The position numbers and the translations under genes were made by a program. From NCBI RefSeq assembly GCF_002994445.1, contig NZ_MRZJ01000001.1, positions 606,456 through 670,455 on the forward strand: a stretch of 64,000 nt of DNA, in the 5' to 3' direction. The DNA comes from Staphylococcus simulans (GTDB lineage Bacteria; Bacillota; Bacilli; Staphylococcales; Staphylococcaceae). The notes beneath the pieces were generated by a model. That model was not told the origin of the DNA, searched no databases, and saw only the letters and a list, made by a program, of their open reading frames with translations. This document shows, piece by piece, positions 40,088 through 49,878 of the stretch. The first letter of the stretch is position 1. Each line of letters opens with the position of its first letter.

Positions 40088-41318
40088 CCGCATCACCTCT
40101 TACCTTGTCTTTCCACGCAGCGTATGCTGTTAATAATCCTATCGCAATGGCCACAAAACGTGAGTTGTTCAATGAAATGGTAAAACTGTAAATAATAATG
40201 GCTAAGTATGAAACAAACAGACAGCTGAATACTTCAAAAGGTCGTGTTCTGAAAATACGAATCAGTATCGAAGCTATAAAGCAAAAGAATGCACCAGAGA
40301 AGATAATTCCCCACTCGCCTACAATTTGAATATAAGTATTATGTGCTACTTCTCCTACATGATTGATGGTCAACCCGACATGAGAATAATCAAATAAGCC
40401 GACACCGAACCCTAAAGTATATTTAATGATTTCCAAACCATTCTCCCATACTGCCAAACGGTTAGATCCGCTGTCATCAATCGCTGATGTACCAGAGAAT
40501 ACAGTCATCATACGTTCAACCGAAGGAATTTGCTTAAATATTTCAAAATTAATAACTTTAAAATTCATAAAGATAAAGACAAATAAGATGAAGATTACAG
40601 CAATGACCGCAATATTAAGATAGCTTTTAATAGTAATGTTACTGAACTTGATAAGGAATAATGCCACACTGATAATTATCATAATAATCAATGCTGTTTT
40701 AGAACCAGATGAGAAAATCGCACAAACAGCTGTTAAAACTGCTAGAGCTCTCCATACATTATTCTTAATCAGATTGACACTTAAACATAAGGCCACCATT
40801 TGTGTTAACGCAAAATAGTTCGGGTCATTCATTAAACCTTGTGCACGGATGTCATCAAAGAAGAAGTATTTTACAATGAAAGCTTGCTGCGTTAAACTAC
40901 CTAAAATACATATCCACCCGATGACTGCACTGGAAATAATATATGCTTTAAAAAATGATGGTATTTCATTTTTGAATTTCACTAGATTGTATCCAAGTAT
41001 AAAATACGTAAAGGTAACACTGATTTTAATCACAGAAGCTAATATTTCTTTCATCGTCAAAGTCATATAACTATCTAAAAACAAAATTCCTATTGTGACA
41101 CAGAATCGATAACAAATTAACAAGACAAAGAATAAAATAAAACTTTTTCCTCGCATTAATTTACGGTAATGCCGCCAAATATGAATGCAAAGCAAAATCA
41201 AGACAACATCTGATAATGAAGCATTAAAACTGGCTACTAATGTAGATTGCTGTATAAAGACAGCCAAGCAAATCAGCAATATTTTGAGATAACGATCATG
41301 TTTAATAACTTGGTTCAT
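40080..41318 (-). CDS. Wzy-type O-antigen/capsule polymerase (unit 2)
   Basis: 412 residues with about 12 membrane segments and one larger external loop near residues 265-325 (GSNRLAVWENGLEIIKY, then HNTYIQIVGEWGI), the pattern of the O-antigen ligase/polymerase (Wzy_C) family. It would join repeat units outside the membrane. It overlaps the upstream glycosyltransferase gene by 17 bases. Confidence 0.87.
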   Translation of the reverse strand: MNQVIKHDRYLKILLICLAVFIQQSTLVASFNASLSDVVLILLCIHIWRHYRKLMRGKSFILFFVLLICYRFCVTIGILFLDSYMTLTMKEILASVIKISVTFTYFILGYNLVKFKNEIPSFFKAYIISSAVIGWICILGSLTQQAFIVKYFFFDDIRAQGLMNDPNYFALTQMVALCLSVNLIKNNVWRALAVLTAVCAIFSSGSKTALIIMIIISVALFLIKFSNITIKSYLNIAVIAVIFILFVFIFMNFKVINFEIFKQIPSVERMMTVFSGTSAIDDSGSNRLAVWENGLEIIKYTLGFGVGLFDYSHVGLTINHVGEVAHNTYIQIVGEWGIIFSGAFFCFIASILIRIFRTRPFEVFSCLFVSYLAIIIYSFTISLNNSRFVAIAIGLLTAYAAWKDKVRGDADE

Positions 41319-42402
41319 AAATACGTTCCAACTTTTTCATCATTTTATTTTCCGTAAATTCCGCTTCATATTTTTTATACGAAGCACGTGCTTTACTTTG
41401 AATAGTTTCTGTATCTAAAAATGATTGCATAGCTTGTGCTAATTCATAAGGCGTATTTTGATTTAATAATATTCCGTTATCCTCTATAAGTTCGCTGATG
41501 CCGCCTACATTGCTCGCAATAATAGGTAACCCTTCTGACATTGCTTCAATAATACTGATTGGCAAACCTTCATGTTTGCTCATTAAAATAAAGACATGGT
41601 ATTGATGCAAAGCTGCTCTGACGTGATCCACATTGCCTTTAAAAGTGATGATGTCATTTAGGCCGAGTGAAGCGGCTAAAGCAATATTTTCTTTGAATGT
41701 ATCGCCGTCTCCGATAAAAGTCACATTGAACGACTGGTCGGTAGATTCTCTTAATAATTTGACCGCTTCAATCACTGCTTGATGCATCTTTGGATATGCA
41801 AAACGTGCCACCATTACAAATTCGACAGGTTGTTGCGGTTTTGTTTGTATCGTTGCTAAAACATTATCTTTCGGCTGTGCAACACTATTATGAATCGTAC
41901 AAAGTTTTTCTTTGTCAAAATGGTTCAGAAGTGCTAGTTTTCTATCATAATCCGAAACACAAATGACTTTGTCTGTAGATTTCAATAAATACTTTTCAAT
42001 CAATTTAAAAGCCACTCTTTTAAGAGGATTCACACCTTCTGTAAATGCCCAGCTGTGTGCTGTAAATAATACTTTCGTGTGCGTAGTGTGTGCATAACGT
42101 TGTGCTAATCTGCCTAATGCGCCTGCTTTTGAGGAATGCAAATGCAAAATATCAGGCTGAATCAGTGCAATCAGGCTTTCAAGCTCCTTTACACCGAAAA
42201 TATCTTCTTTAAATAAAATCGGTCCTTTTAAATGTTCTAATTGAATCACTTTTACTTTGTCATTGAATGCATTCAGCATCGGTCCTTTACTTCCAACTGC
42301 TACAATTACCTCATGCTTATGAGAGAAATAATTCGCAAGTTGAATGAGATGCGTTTGTGCACCTCCAATATCTGCTTTCGTAATCACATACATTATTTTC
42401 AT
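41302..42402 (-). CDS. Family 4 glycosyltransferase (unit 2)
   Basis: 366 residues of a GT-B transferase. The N-terminal acceptor domain begins YVITKADIGGAQTHLI, typical of capsule GT4 enzymes acting on lipid-linked intermediates; the C-terminal donor domain has FIGDGD near 215 and the retaining EX7E site HEGLPISIIEAMSEGLP near 275. No membrane segment. It follows capB of unit 2 by 12 bases and may add the second sugar of the repeat. Confidence 0.9.
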   Translation of the reverse strand: MKIMYVITKADIGGAQTHLIQLANYFSHKHEVIVAVGSKGPMLNAFNDKVKVIQLEHLKGPILFKEDIFGVKELESLIALIQPDILHLHSSKAGALGRLAQRYAHTTHTKVLFTAHSWAFTEGVNPLKRVAFKLIEKYLLKSTDKVICVSDYDRKLALLNHFDKEKLCTIHNSVAQPKDNVLATIQTKPQQPVEFVMVARFAYPKMHQAVIEAVKLLRESTDQSFNVTFIGDGDTFKENIALAASLGLNDIITFKGNVDHVRAALHQYHVFILMSKHEGLPISIIEAMSEGLPIIASNVGGISELIEDNGILLNQNTPYELAQAMQSFLDTETIQSKARASYKKYEAEFTENKMMKKLERIYEPSY

Positions 42403-42414
42403 GATGTTCTCCTA

Positions 42415-43077
42415 CTAATATTTATAGTAACCCTGTTCTTGATGTACGCGTTTTAATCTATTCAACACGACGCCAAAGATAAAGATGTTCAATTTATCTA
42501 ATTTTTGTTTTGCTTCTATTACATCTTCTTTAGAGGTAGATTGGCTGTTGATTACTAGTATGGTTTGATCCGCAAGTGTACCGATAATCAGACTGTCAGT
42601 AACCGGCAATACCGGCGGTGTATCAATCACCACAAAGTCATAGTCTTTTTTCACGGTATTAATGATTGTTTCAAATCGTTTGGTGTCTAGTAATTCGGCT
42701 GGGTTCGGCGGGATTGTCCCTGAAGGCAATACACTTAAATTACTTTCATCATCAGTAATAATTGTTTCTTCAAGTTCGTTGCGGCCGCCGATTACATTTG
42801 ATAACCCATGGTTATTGGGTACATTGAAGTATTTATGAATCGAAGGTTTTCGCAAGTCCGCATCAATTACAAGCACTTTATATTCGGACTCAGCTAATGA
42901 TTGTGCAAGCTGACTTGAAATAAAAGTCTTGCCTTCATCCGGTTTTGAAGAGGTAATCATTATGATATTATCTTCTGTACTATTGCGAGAGAATGTTAAA
43001 TTCGTACGCAGTACTTTAATTTGTTCTTTAATCATGTCATCAGAACTATGTGCATAAACTTTATTATCGTTACTCAT
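42415..43077 (-). CDS. capB: CapB-type tyrosine kinase (unit 2)
   Basis: 220 residues, a BY-kinase with intact motifs: Walker A SSKPDEGKT near residue 43, Walker A' VLVIDADLRKP near 70, Walker B FVVIDTPP near 148, and a C-terminal tyrosine cluster YYKY, the autophosphorylation site. It needs the membrane protein CapA as activator; capA lies directly upstream and overlaps by four bases. Phosphorylation cycles control polymerisation and chain length. Confidence 0.95.
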   Translation of the reverse strand: MSNDNKVYAHSSDDMIKEQIKVLRTNLTFSRNSTEDNIIMITSSKPDEGKTFISSQLAQSLAESEYKVLVIDADLRKPSIHKYFNVPNNHGLSNVIGGRNELEETIITDDESNLSVLPSGTIPPNPAELLDTKRFETIINTVKKDYDFVVIDTPPVLPVTDSLIIGTLADQTILVINSQSTSKEDVIEAKQKLDKLNIFIFGVVLNRLKRVHQEQGYYKY

Positions 43078-43763
43078 CGTTTTTTACCACCTACATCACT
43101 GATTTTCCCTACTACTGGCAGATGCAGTAATGCCTCTACTTTTGCTTCATTATCTATTTTGTTATCCAACATTTTTCTAGAGAAGATAACTATTATAGAT
43201 AAGAACAATCCAAAGACAATACCAAGCACTGTATTAAACAAAACATTTGGACTTGTAGGTTGGACGACTTGTTCGTATTTGGCTTTAGATAACACAAATA
43301 AGTTGTCTACACCCATAACTTGTTTGATTTTGCCTTTAGAAGTTTCTGCTAATGCATTTGCGAGTTTTACCGCATTACGAGGACTTTCGTTTTTAACGAT
43401 AATTTTAATTAATTGAGAGTTTTCTTCTGATTTCACAGCAATATCACTATTTTCAACTGTTATACCTTGTTTTTTCAGTAATTGTACTGCACTATCTTTC
43501 ACCTCATCTGATCCAATCAGTTGAGAATATGTTTTGATTAATTGAATGTTCGTTTGAACCTCAGTGGGATTACTGTATAAATTACCTCTATCATTTTTAC
43601 TTTGCTTAATAATCACCTGAGAGGTAGCTGTATACTGCGGTGTTATTAAAAATTGTGTAATAAGAAAGCTGATAAACCCAAATAACACCATCGCACTCAA
43701 GATCATAATCAAGTTGCTTTTTATTATTTGAATTAAGCCTTTCAAATCTAAATTTTTATTCAT
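43074..43763 (-). CDS. capA: CapA-type kinase activator / chain-length protein (unit 2)
   Basis: 229 residues with two membrane segments (about 17-37 and 175-195) flanking an external domain, followed by a short cytoplasmic tail that activates CapB in the family. The Wzz-type start (LDLKGLIQIIKSN, then LITPQYTATSQVII) is clear. It is the first gene of unit 2, with a GGAGA ribosome site and an extended -10 promoter about 75 bases upstream. Confidence 0.93.
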   Translation of the reverse strand: MNKNLDLKGLIQIIKSNLIMILSAMVLFGFISFLITQFLITPQYTATSQVIIKQSKNDRGNLYSNPTEVQTNIQLIKTYSQLIGSDEVKDSAVQLLKKQGITVENSDIAVKSEENSQLIKIIVKNESPRNAVKLANALAETSKGKIKQVMGVDNLFVLSKAKYEQVVQPTSPNVLFNTVLGIVFGLFLSIIVIFSRKMLDNKIDNEAKVEALLHLPVVGKISDVGGKKR

Positions 43764-43837
43764 GATGTCTCCTACCTATTGCGTTTTATCATATTAAATA
43801 GTAATGATTATGACATGCACTACTTAATACATTCGTT

Positions 43838-43866
43838 ATTATAACACAATCCTTATTTGAAAAAGT
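43838..43866 (-). promoter_or_regulatory. Promoter of capsule unit 2
   Basis: On the minus strand TATAAT (43838-43843) preceded by TGT makes an extended -10; the -35 (ACTTTT, 43861-43866) is poor, suggesting dependence on the extended -10 or on an activator. A transcript from here would have a leader of about 70 bases. Confidence 0.6.
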
Positions 43867-43943
43867 AAAATATAGCCATTAGTTATTTCTATTTATTAAT
43901 TTTGTATGTATTAAACTTATATTATCCAATGTGGTTCTGCTCC

Positions 43944-44002
43944 ATAAAAAAGCACACCAAAAAACCAGGAAAGACAATTCATCCTTCTTCCCTGGCTTTG
44001 GT
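43944..44002 (-). terminator. Terminator of capsule unit 1
   Basis: Arms ACCAAAGCCAGGGAA and TTTCCTGGTTTTTTGGT pair with small interruptions and are followed on the minus strand by GTGCTTTTTTAT. It lies 64-120 bases past the last gene of unit 1. Confidence 0.8.
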
Positions 44003-44065
44003 ATACAAATACTTTGTGTATCAATAAATATTAAAGTGTAATGATCAACAACGATGAATATATTT

Positions 44066-45311
44066 TTACTTCTCTATTATTTCAATTAACTTATTTGTGA
44101 GGTTTTCAAAGTCGTAATTTTTAGCAACTTTTTTTGAATTATCCCCTTGTATTTTTGATATCGTTTCATTATTTGCGAGTTTAAGTATAGATTCTGCAAT
44201 ATTTTCTGGTGTCTGTTTACTAACACAAATACCACAATTTTCTTTTTGGATCACACTATACCCTGTTTGATATGTTTGAATAATTGGTCTGCCAGCTGCT
44301 AAGTATTCAAATAATTTATTTTGGCTTTGGCCATATTTATCTAATTTTGTACTACGATTGTGTAATATGTTTGCATATGAATTTTTTAAAATATATGGTA
44401 CATACTTTTTATGAACTTTACCCTTAAATATAATATTTGAAAGATTCAAAGATTCAACTTTTTCTTCCAACTCAGGTCTTTCATCTCCATCACCATATAT
44501 AAGGAGCTTAACCTTAGATTCTGGATATTTTTTTTCAATTATATTAGCAGCTTCAACTAACAGCGACAAATAATTAACTTGTCTAATTGAACCAGTATAA
44601 ACAAAGTTTTTACATTCCTTATTTAATAAATCATCATCATGTACTTGAAAATTCTCAGCATTTTCTTCAAACGACTTCAAAACTACACCGTTACTTATAT
44701 GATAAATTTTATTTTCAGAAATCTTGTTAAACCAGCCTTTGTATTTTATATAATCTCTTCCACCTGGCCATGTCATAATAATTGCATCAGCTTTTTCATA
44801 AATTTTCTTTTCAGCTTGATACATAAACTGTGTAATAGGATTACGCTCTTTTAAAATATCATATGCTACTATACTTTCCGGCCATAAATCTCTTACTTCT
44901 ACTATACATTTCACTTGCATTTCTTTTGAAATTTTCAAACCAGCAATTAATGTTAAAGGATGAACACTTGAAGCTAAGATCACATCTGGTTTTCCATACC
45001 TTTTACTATAGGATTTGGCTACACTCAATAATCTTTTAGTAAATGAAAGCATATTGAAAATTCTGTGATGATTATTAGATTTATATGGGTGTGATTTGAC
45101 AAAAACAAATGGTATTTCATTTTTAACCCTTTCAGCATATAATTTGTTCTTTGTATCAATTATATCTGCCGAATTATGTCTTGTATTTGCGCAAAAAATT
45201 GTAACATCATTTCCGCATTTTTTTTAAGTATTCAGCAAACCAGTAATGCCTACCACCCTCGTTAAAATAATTGTCTGTAGCGTAATGATTAATTATCCAT
45301 ATTTTCCTCAA
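44066..45311 (-). pseudogene. Family 4 glycosyltransferase (WbuB-like), frameshifted
   Basis: Translation from TTG 45311 (GGAGG 9 bases upstream, 18 bases after the polymerase stop) reads RKIWIINHYATDNYFNEGG..., the typical WbuB-type start, then hits a stop 36 codons in. The correct continuation (CGNDVTIFCANTRHNS) is one frame away: the shift is at a run of eight A residues (45218-45225) where seven would keep the frame. With one base removed the gene encodes 414 residues, the usual size. The rest is intact, including the donor domain and a GRP...QT nucleotide-sugar site. Internal initiation at ATG 45052 would give only a 328-residue fragment. It may be broken, phase-variable or rescued by slippage. 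Confidence 0.85.
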
Positions 45312-45329
45312 GATTTAAAACCTCCACTT

Positions 45330-46544
45330 TTAATAACGATTAAGCTGCGTCTCATTTTCTTCAGAGTTAATTGCTACACTATAACCAATTCCAATAATGA
45401 AAACTTGTAATAAACCTACAGATAATTGATTTTGGAATAAAGTAATTTCAAAAGATTGATGGACTATAACTCCCATAAAATAACTTGCCGCCAATTTTAC
45501 AGTAAAACTATTCTTATTTTTTATCATTGCATTCCATAAAAGCAAAAATATAACTGCAATTATAATCAAACCAACATAACCAATTTGCATTAAAATGTTT
45601 AAGTACAAGTTATGTGGTGACTGATCATGAGAATATAATTCTTCAGCCATAGTACCTGGACTATAACCAAACCAAGGTTTTTCATTAATTAACTCTGTTA
45701 AGGGAATCCATAAATCGTTTCTCCCTGACATTATACTTTTTCCTGTGTGGTTCAGCATCCATTGCTCAATCGGCATAAAGAAATTAAATGTTGGTAATAA
45801 TGGATATACATAAATAAAAGCAATACTAAGTAAAATTACAGAAACAAAGAATAGAAGACCTACTACCTGTGAAGATGTAATAATTCTCCATAATATAAAT
45901 ACAATTAATGTTACAGCAATACTCAAAAGTATAGATCTAGTATCACTCGCTAAAACAAGTATTAAACTTATGAGGAGTAACCCTATATATATAATTTTCA
46001 GTTTCGAGTATTTTAGTCCTAAAATCAAAAAGAACGAAGTATAGAACATGAAAGGGCCTATTAAATTTGAGTTATTATAAATACTAGCAAAGAACCCTGG
46101 CATACCCATGACTATCCATATAACAAAATGAAAAAGCACGAAAATTATAACTAATGAATTTAAATACTTTAGCTCTGTAAACCCGATTTTTATAAAAGAT
46201 AAATATAAAATAATTATCAAGCATGCAACCATTTGTATTGTATTGATTATATCTTTTGCCTCAAAAGTATTATTTGATATAGAAGCAATACAAACCATGA
46301 AAAGTAAAAGTATTAAAATTAATATTGATAACTGTGACTTTTTTAGATTTGTTCCCTTACCTAAATAAATTAATACACCAAATGCAGATATAAAAAATGT
46401 TAAAAACAAAGCAATTGTTCCAATAATTACTGTAGCTGACTCAGTTGCGTTGAGTGATCCGATTAAAATTAATAAGTACAATATAAATATTACTACTGTT
46501 GATATTTTTATTGTGAAACTATTTTTATTTAGATTGTTGTTCAT
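45330..46544 (-). CDS. Wzy-type polysaccharide polymerase (unit 1)
   Basis: 404 residues with about 12 membrane segments and an external loop near residues 260-325 (SGRNDLWIPL, FGYSPGTM, SPHNLYLNILMQIGYVG), the O-antigen ligase/polymerase pattern. It would polymerise the unit 1 repeat outside the membrane. It has little sequence resemblance to the unit 2 polymerase, which suggests a different polymer. The ATP-grasp gene ends 18 bases upstream. Confidence 0.87.
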   Translation of the reverse strand: MNNNLNKNSFTIKISTVVIFILYLLILIGSLNATESATVIIGTIALFLTFFISAFGVLIYLGKGTNLKKSQLSILILILLLFMVCIASISNNTFEAKDIINTIQMVACLIIILYLSFIKIGFTELKYLNSLVIIFVLFHFVIWIVMGMPGFFASIYNNSNLIGPFMFYTSFFLILGLKYSKLKIIYIGLLLISLILVLASDTRSILLSIAVTLIVFILWRIITSSQVVGLLFFVSVILLSIAFIYVYPLLPTFNFFMPIEQWMLNHTGKSIMSGRNDLWIPLTELINEKPWFGYSPGTMAEELYSHDQSPHNLYLNILMQIGYVGLIIIAVIFLLLWNAMIKNKNSFTVKLAASYFMGVIVHQSFEITLFQNQLSVGLLQVFIIGIGYSVAINSEENETQLNRY

Positions 46545-46562
46545 ACATTACCTCCTTAACCA

Positions 46563-47534
46563 TCAATGATTAAGTTGCGTTTTCAATTCATTTTCAGGTA
46601 TTTTTTCTAAATGAATTTTCCCACCAAATTTCATTTCATTTTCTAGTGGATATAATACCAATTGCCCACCATTAGGATGAAATGTCATTTCACCAAAGTA
46701 TAATTTGTCTTTACTAACAAAAAAGTCGACTCTGCAAAACGGAAATTTTGAAGCAAGATCCTCGGAAACTTTAATCATTTCCGGTAAATATTCACTAAAT
46801 TCAAAACCATCATCATCAAACTCATTTCTTTTTATATCTATACTCATTCTATTCAAAGAAGTATCATACAAATTTATCTTACTATTTAATGATTGGTTAC
46901 CCTGACTATCATTAATATTTTTTATTATTCCAAAGAACTCAACTTTTCCTTCAAAAACAAAAAATTTATAGTCAACAAAATCGTCTAAGTTCAAGTATTC
47001 TTCAACAAGTATTTTAGGTTTGATATTCTTATAATTCCATTCCCTAGAGTACTTAAAGTAGTTATCTTTCATTGCTGCATCAAATCTACGTTTAGCTCTA
47101 GTAAGGTTAGTTTTATTTTTTTCTATTGCTTGGTTTACACCAGAAGTATGATTAGTTTTCAAAAAAACTTTATTAGGCAAGCTATCGAAGTTGATACTAT
47201 TAAATTCACTATAAGCACCTATTAGAGGCGGAAGTAAGTGACTATATCCATGGTTGATTAAATGTTTTCTCATCAAATATTTATCTGTATATTCTGTCTG
47301 AAGATCATTTCTATAATTTAACTTCAACCAATTTACTTTTTCAACAAACATTTGAGGATTTTTTAGATTTAGGTTTATACCAGTATTCATTCTTATATTC
47401 AATTTAGTAAATTGCTCATCGCTTAAAACTCTCATCAAACTGACTTTGATTTTACTCATCTTCTTATATAATGCTTGTGTTTCTTTACGTAAAAGGGCTT
47501 TTCTTACAGCTACTTTTAAGGTGTTAATCATCAT
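46563..47534 (-). CDS. TupA-like ATP-grasp ligase
   Basis: 323 residues. The N-terminal part (about 45-120, with the dock for acceptor, YTDKYLMRKHL) and the C-terminal ATP-grasp core match the TupA family: VFLKTNHTSG near residue 123, KILVEEYL near 173, then FCRVDFFVSKDKLYFGEMTFHPNGG near 262-286, which supplies the metal-binding acidic residues. TupA was named in alkaliphilic Bacillus for teichuronopeptide synthesis, where amino acids are bound to glucuronic acid; here the neighbouring dehydrogenase would make a uronate. Amide formation on a sugar carboxyl is therefore likely but inferred. No membrane segment. Confidence 0.82.
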   Translation of the reverse strand: MMINTLKVAVRKALLRKETQALYKKMSKIKVSLMRVLSDEQFTKLNIRMNTGINLNLKNPQMFVEKVNWLKLNYRNDLQTEYTDKYLMRKHLINHGYSHLLPPLIGAYSEFNSINFDSLPNKVFLKTNHTSGVNQAIEKNKTNLTRAKRRFDAAMKDNYFKYSREWNYKNIKPKILVEEYLNLDDFVDYKFFVFEGKVEFFGIIKNINDSQGNQSLNSKINLYDTSLNRMSIDIKRNEFDDDGFEFSEYLPEMIKVSEDLASKFPFCRVDFFVSKDKLYFGEMTFHPNGGQLVLYPLENEMKFGGKIHLEKIPENELKTQLNH

Positions 47535-47549
47535 TAACCTCCATATGTT

Positions 47550-48740
47550 TTATACTTTTAATTTTGAAAAGATATATAGTTGAACAATTAGCTTTATAGA
47601 ATATGTAACTAACTGTGCGATTGCAATTGCCACTAAACTTTGTTCAATTGTAAAGATTGCAAATGATAATGCAATGAAAAACACTAGTGTCAAAATATCT
47701 ATCAATGCTTTACGTTGCAATGAATAGTATTTAACGAGAAAACTTCTAATAATATAATCTGCACAAATCAATCCAAACGTTATCGTTACAAATATATATA
47801 TAGTTTTAATAGATTCTAAGTAATCATTATAAAGGAAATATATCAGAATATATCCAACAAAATAAGAAACAGCAAATACTACCAAACTCACTATTGGAAG
47901 CAGTATTAGTACTCGCTTTTTAATGAGACGTGTAATTTTTTCTGTGTCAGCAATATAACTTAGAATAACTGATGAAATCATAGTAAAAGGAAATAACATC
48001 AATTTAGTTGGCAGTGTGGCTATATAAAAAACAGATACACTACCAGCACCAATTAGAAAACTAGTAATAAATCGATCAGAATAATTCATTAAAGAACCAG
48101 CGCAACCAGAAATCAATAAAAAGGTTAATGCTGAATTTTCGAATTGATACTTTTTTGATTTAATCAATGATAATATATCGATTTTTAAAATCACAAAAAC
48201 AAAAATGTTAATAACCAGTTCTATAGCAACGAAATAAAGTAGTATATCTCTAACTGTTTCCACATGAAGAATATATAAAGAAACATACATTGAGCTTAAT
48301 ACCAAGTTAACGTATAATATTTTAATAAAATCTTTTTTCACTCTATAATGTACTAGCAAGAACATCCTGCTAGATGTAAATAGAACTAATAAGTATAGAA
48401 GCAGGTATTCAACAATTCCTATATCTAATATCAATATTGAGAAAGAAAAAGCTACTGAAATAAGCGTTATATAAGTTAGCAGTTTCTTATAATAAATATA
48501 CAAGGCATCTTTATTTTCAAGTTCTTCAGTAAAGGTGTTGAACTTTTTTTGATAAAGATTTGTAAAACTTGCATTTAATGTAATAACAAAAACATTAAAG
48601 AAACCATATATTATCAAAAATCTACCAAAATCTTCTTGCCCTAGTGATTTTTCGAAATCTGGAAACAAAAATAATTGTTGCACTGCTATAAATAAACCTT
48701 GTGACAGTATATTAATCATCATGTCTTTTATAAACTTCAT
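47550..48740 (-). CDS. Polysaccharide flippase-like membrane protein (unit 1)
   Basis: 396 residues with about 10-12 membrane segments. Hydrophobic pattern and position between glycosyltransferase and polymerase genes fit a Wzx-type flippase, though the sequence is diverged and somewhat short. It would export the unit 1 lipid-linked repeat. It overlaps the upstream glycosyltransferase gene by four bases. An alternative is another O-unit transporter class. Confidence 0.78.
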   Translation of the reverse strand: MKFIKDMMINILSQGLFIAVQQLFLFPDFEKSLGQEDFGRFLIIYGFFNVFVITLNASFTNLYQKKFNTFTEELENKDALYIYYKKLLTYITLISVAFSFSILILDIGIVEYLLLYLLVLFTSSRMFLLVHYRVKKDFIKILYVNLVLSSMYVSLYILHVETVRDILLYFVAIELVINIFVFVILKIDILSLIKSKKYQFENSALTFLLISGCAGSLMNYSDRFITSFLIGAGSVSVFYIATLPTKLMLFPFTMISSVILSYIADTEKITRLIKKRVLILLPIVSLVVFAVSYFVGYILIYFLYNDYLESIKTIYIFVTITFGLICADYIIRSFLVKYYSLQRKALIDILTLVFFIALSFAIFTIEQSLVAIAIAQLVTYSIKLIVQLYIFSKLKV

Positions 48741-49861
48741 TTAAGAACACTTGCCTTTATTGACTCATATAATTTCTTATGCTGTAATGCGTTACTCGTC
48801 CATGAAAAATCTTCTTTATTTAATTGACTAATGTTTTTTTGTATCGAACCGTAATTATCGATAATTTTTTTAGTATTAGTGATCAATTCGTCATTATTAG
48901 TAGGTGAAACTGGATAACCTACCAAACCATCTTTAAAATACTTATCAAACCCTTCATTCTTTGTATAGATAACAGGTAGGTTTTGTGTTAGTGCTTCCAA
49001 GTAAACTAAGCCAAATGTTTCATTGAAAGAAACCATTGAAAATATATCCATGTCTTTCATAACTTCAATTATTTCTTCCTTATCCTTTTTTCCTAAAAAG
49101 ACTATATTCTCAAACTCTTTTAATTTATCGTAATATTCTTGTTCAATTACATCTCCAATAACATATATATTGGTGCTCATGCCAAGATTTTCTGATTTTA
49201 AGTTTTCTGCTAAAAAACTCAAGTTCTTGTTTTTCATAATTCTGCAAACACATACAATATTTACTTTATCCCCAATTTCTTTGATGTCGTTATTAGCATG
49301 TTCTATCCAAAAATCATTTATCCCATTAGGTATTACATATGATTTTTGTAATATATCTGCTTTTTCTCTTTTATCCTTAAACAATTTATCTACAGTGATT
49401 TTCTCGTAAGATTTTGATAAGAAAATAATTTTACTAGCTTTCCTCAAAATTTTCTTACCAATCGGCAGCAAATGTTTATAGTATTTCATGTAAAAATTAA
49501 TATCAGTATTTCTTACAGTGACAACATAAGGCTTATCAAGCTTATAAGCTTGATAAGCATCTGAAAACAATGTATGTGCATGAATAATATCGTACTCACA
49601 TACATTGATTTCCAATGAGTTAATCCATTTAGTTATTTTATTTTGCTTTTTAAAATACAAAAAACGATCTATTGGCTTTAAAAATTGTTTGTGATAGATT
49701 TGTGCGTTATTTTCTACTAGATTACATTTAACATTACTTTCATCTTCAACTTTTCTTGGCATCAAAACATCACTATCAATATTTATTTGTTCCATCTTGC
49801 TAATCATTTCACTGTATAATGGTGAGTGTAGGTAATTGCTATTAATATGCAAAACTTTCAT
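48737..49861 (-). CDS. Family 4 glycosyltransferase (unit 1)
   Basis: 374 residues from ATG 49861 (GGAAGGGG 8 bases upstream); the open frame continues ten codons further. GT-B fold: N-terminal domain begins KVLHINSNYLHSPLYSEMI, donor domain has VCVCRIMKNKN near 205 and the EX7E motif FNETFGLVYLEALTQNLPV near 285. The base composition is clearly more AT-rich than in the housekeeping genes. It would add one sugar of the unit 1 repeat. Confidence 0.88.
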   Translation of the reverse strand: MKVLHINSNYLHSPLYSEMISKMEQINIDSDVLMPRKVEDESNVKCNLVENNAQIYHKQFLKPIDRFLYFKKQNKITKWINSLEINVCEYDIIHAHTLFSDAYQAYKLDKPYVVTVRNTDINFYMKYYKHLLPIGKKILRKASKIIFLSKSYEKITVDKLFKDKREKADILQKSYVIPNGINDFWIEHANNDIKEIGDKVNIVCVCRIMKNKNLSFLAENLKSENLGMSTNIYVIGDVIEQEYYDKLKEFENIVFLGKKDKEEIIEVMKDMDIFSMVSFNETFGLVYLEALTQNLPVIYTKNEGFDKYFKDGLVGYPVSPTNNDELITNTKKIIDNYGSIQKNISQLNKEDFSWTSNALQHKKLYESIKASVLK

Positions 49862-49878
49862 AACATCTACCCCTTCCT

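Larger units (their letters stand above)
43764..44065. other. Intergenic region between capsule units 1 and 2
   Basis: No gene is seen here. It holds the unit 1 terminator and the unit 2 promoter, both described separately, and otherwise AT-rich sequence with no repeat or insertion-sequence remnant that I could see. Confidence 0.7.

Noticed and set aside
44066..45052. The 328-residue frame taken as a complete glycosyltransferase
   Set aside because: It lacks the first 86 residues of the GT-B fold, which are found intact upstream in another frame after a good ribosome site.
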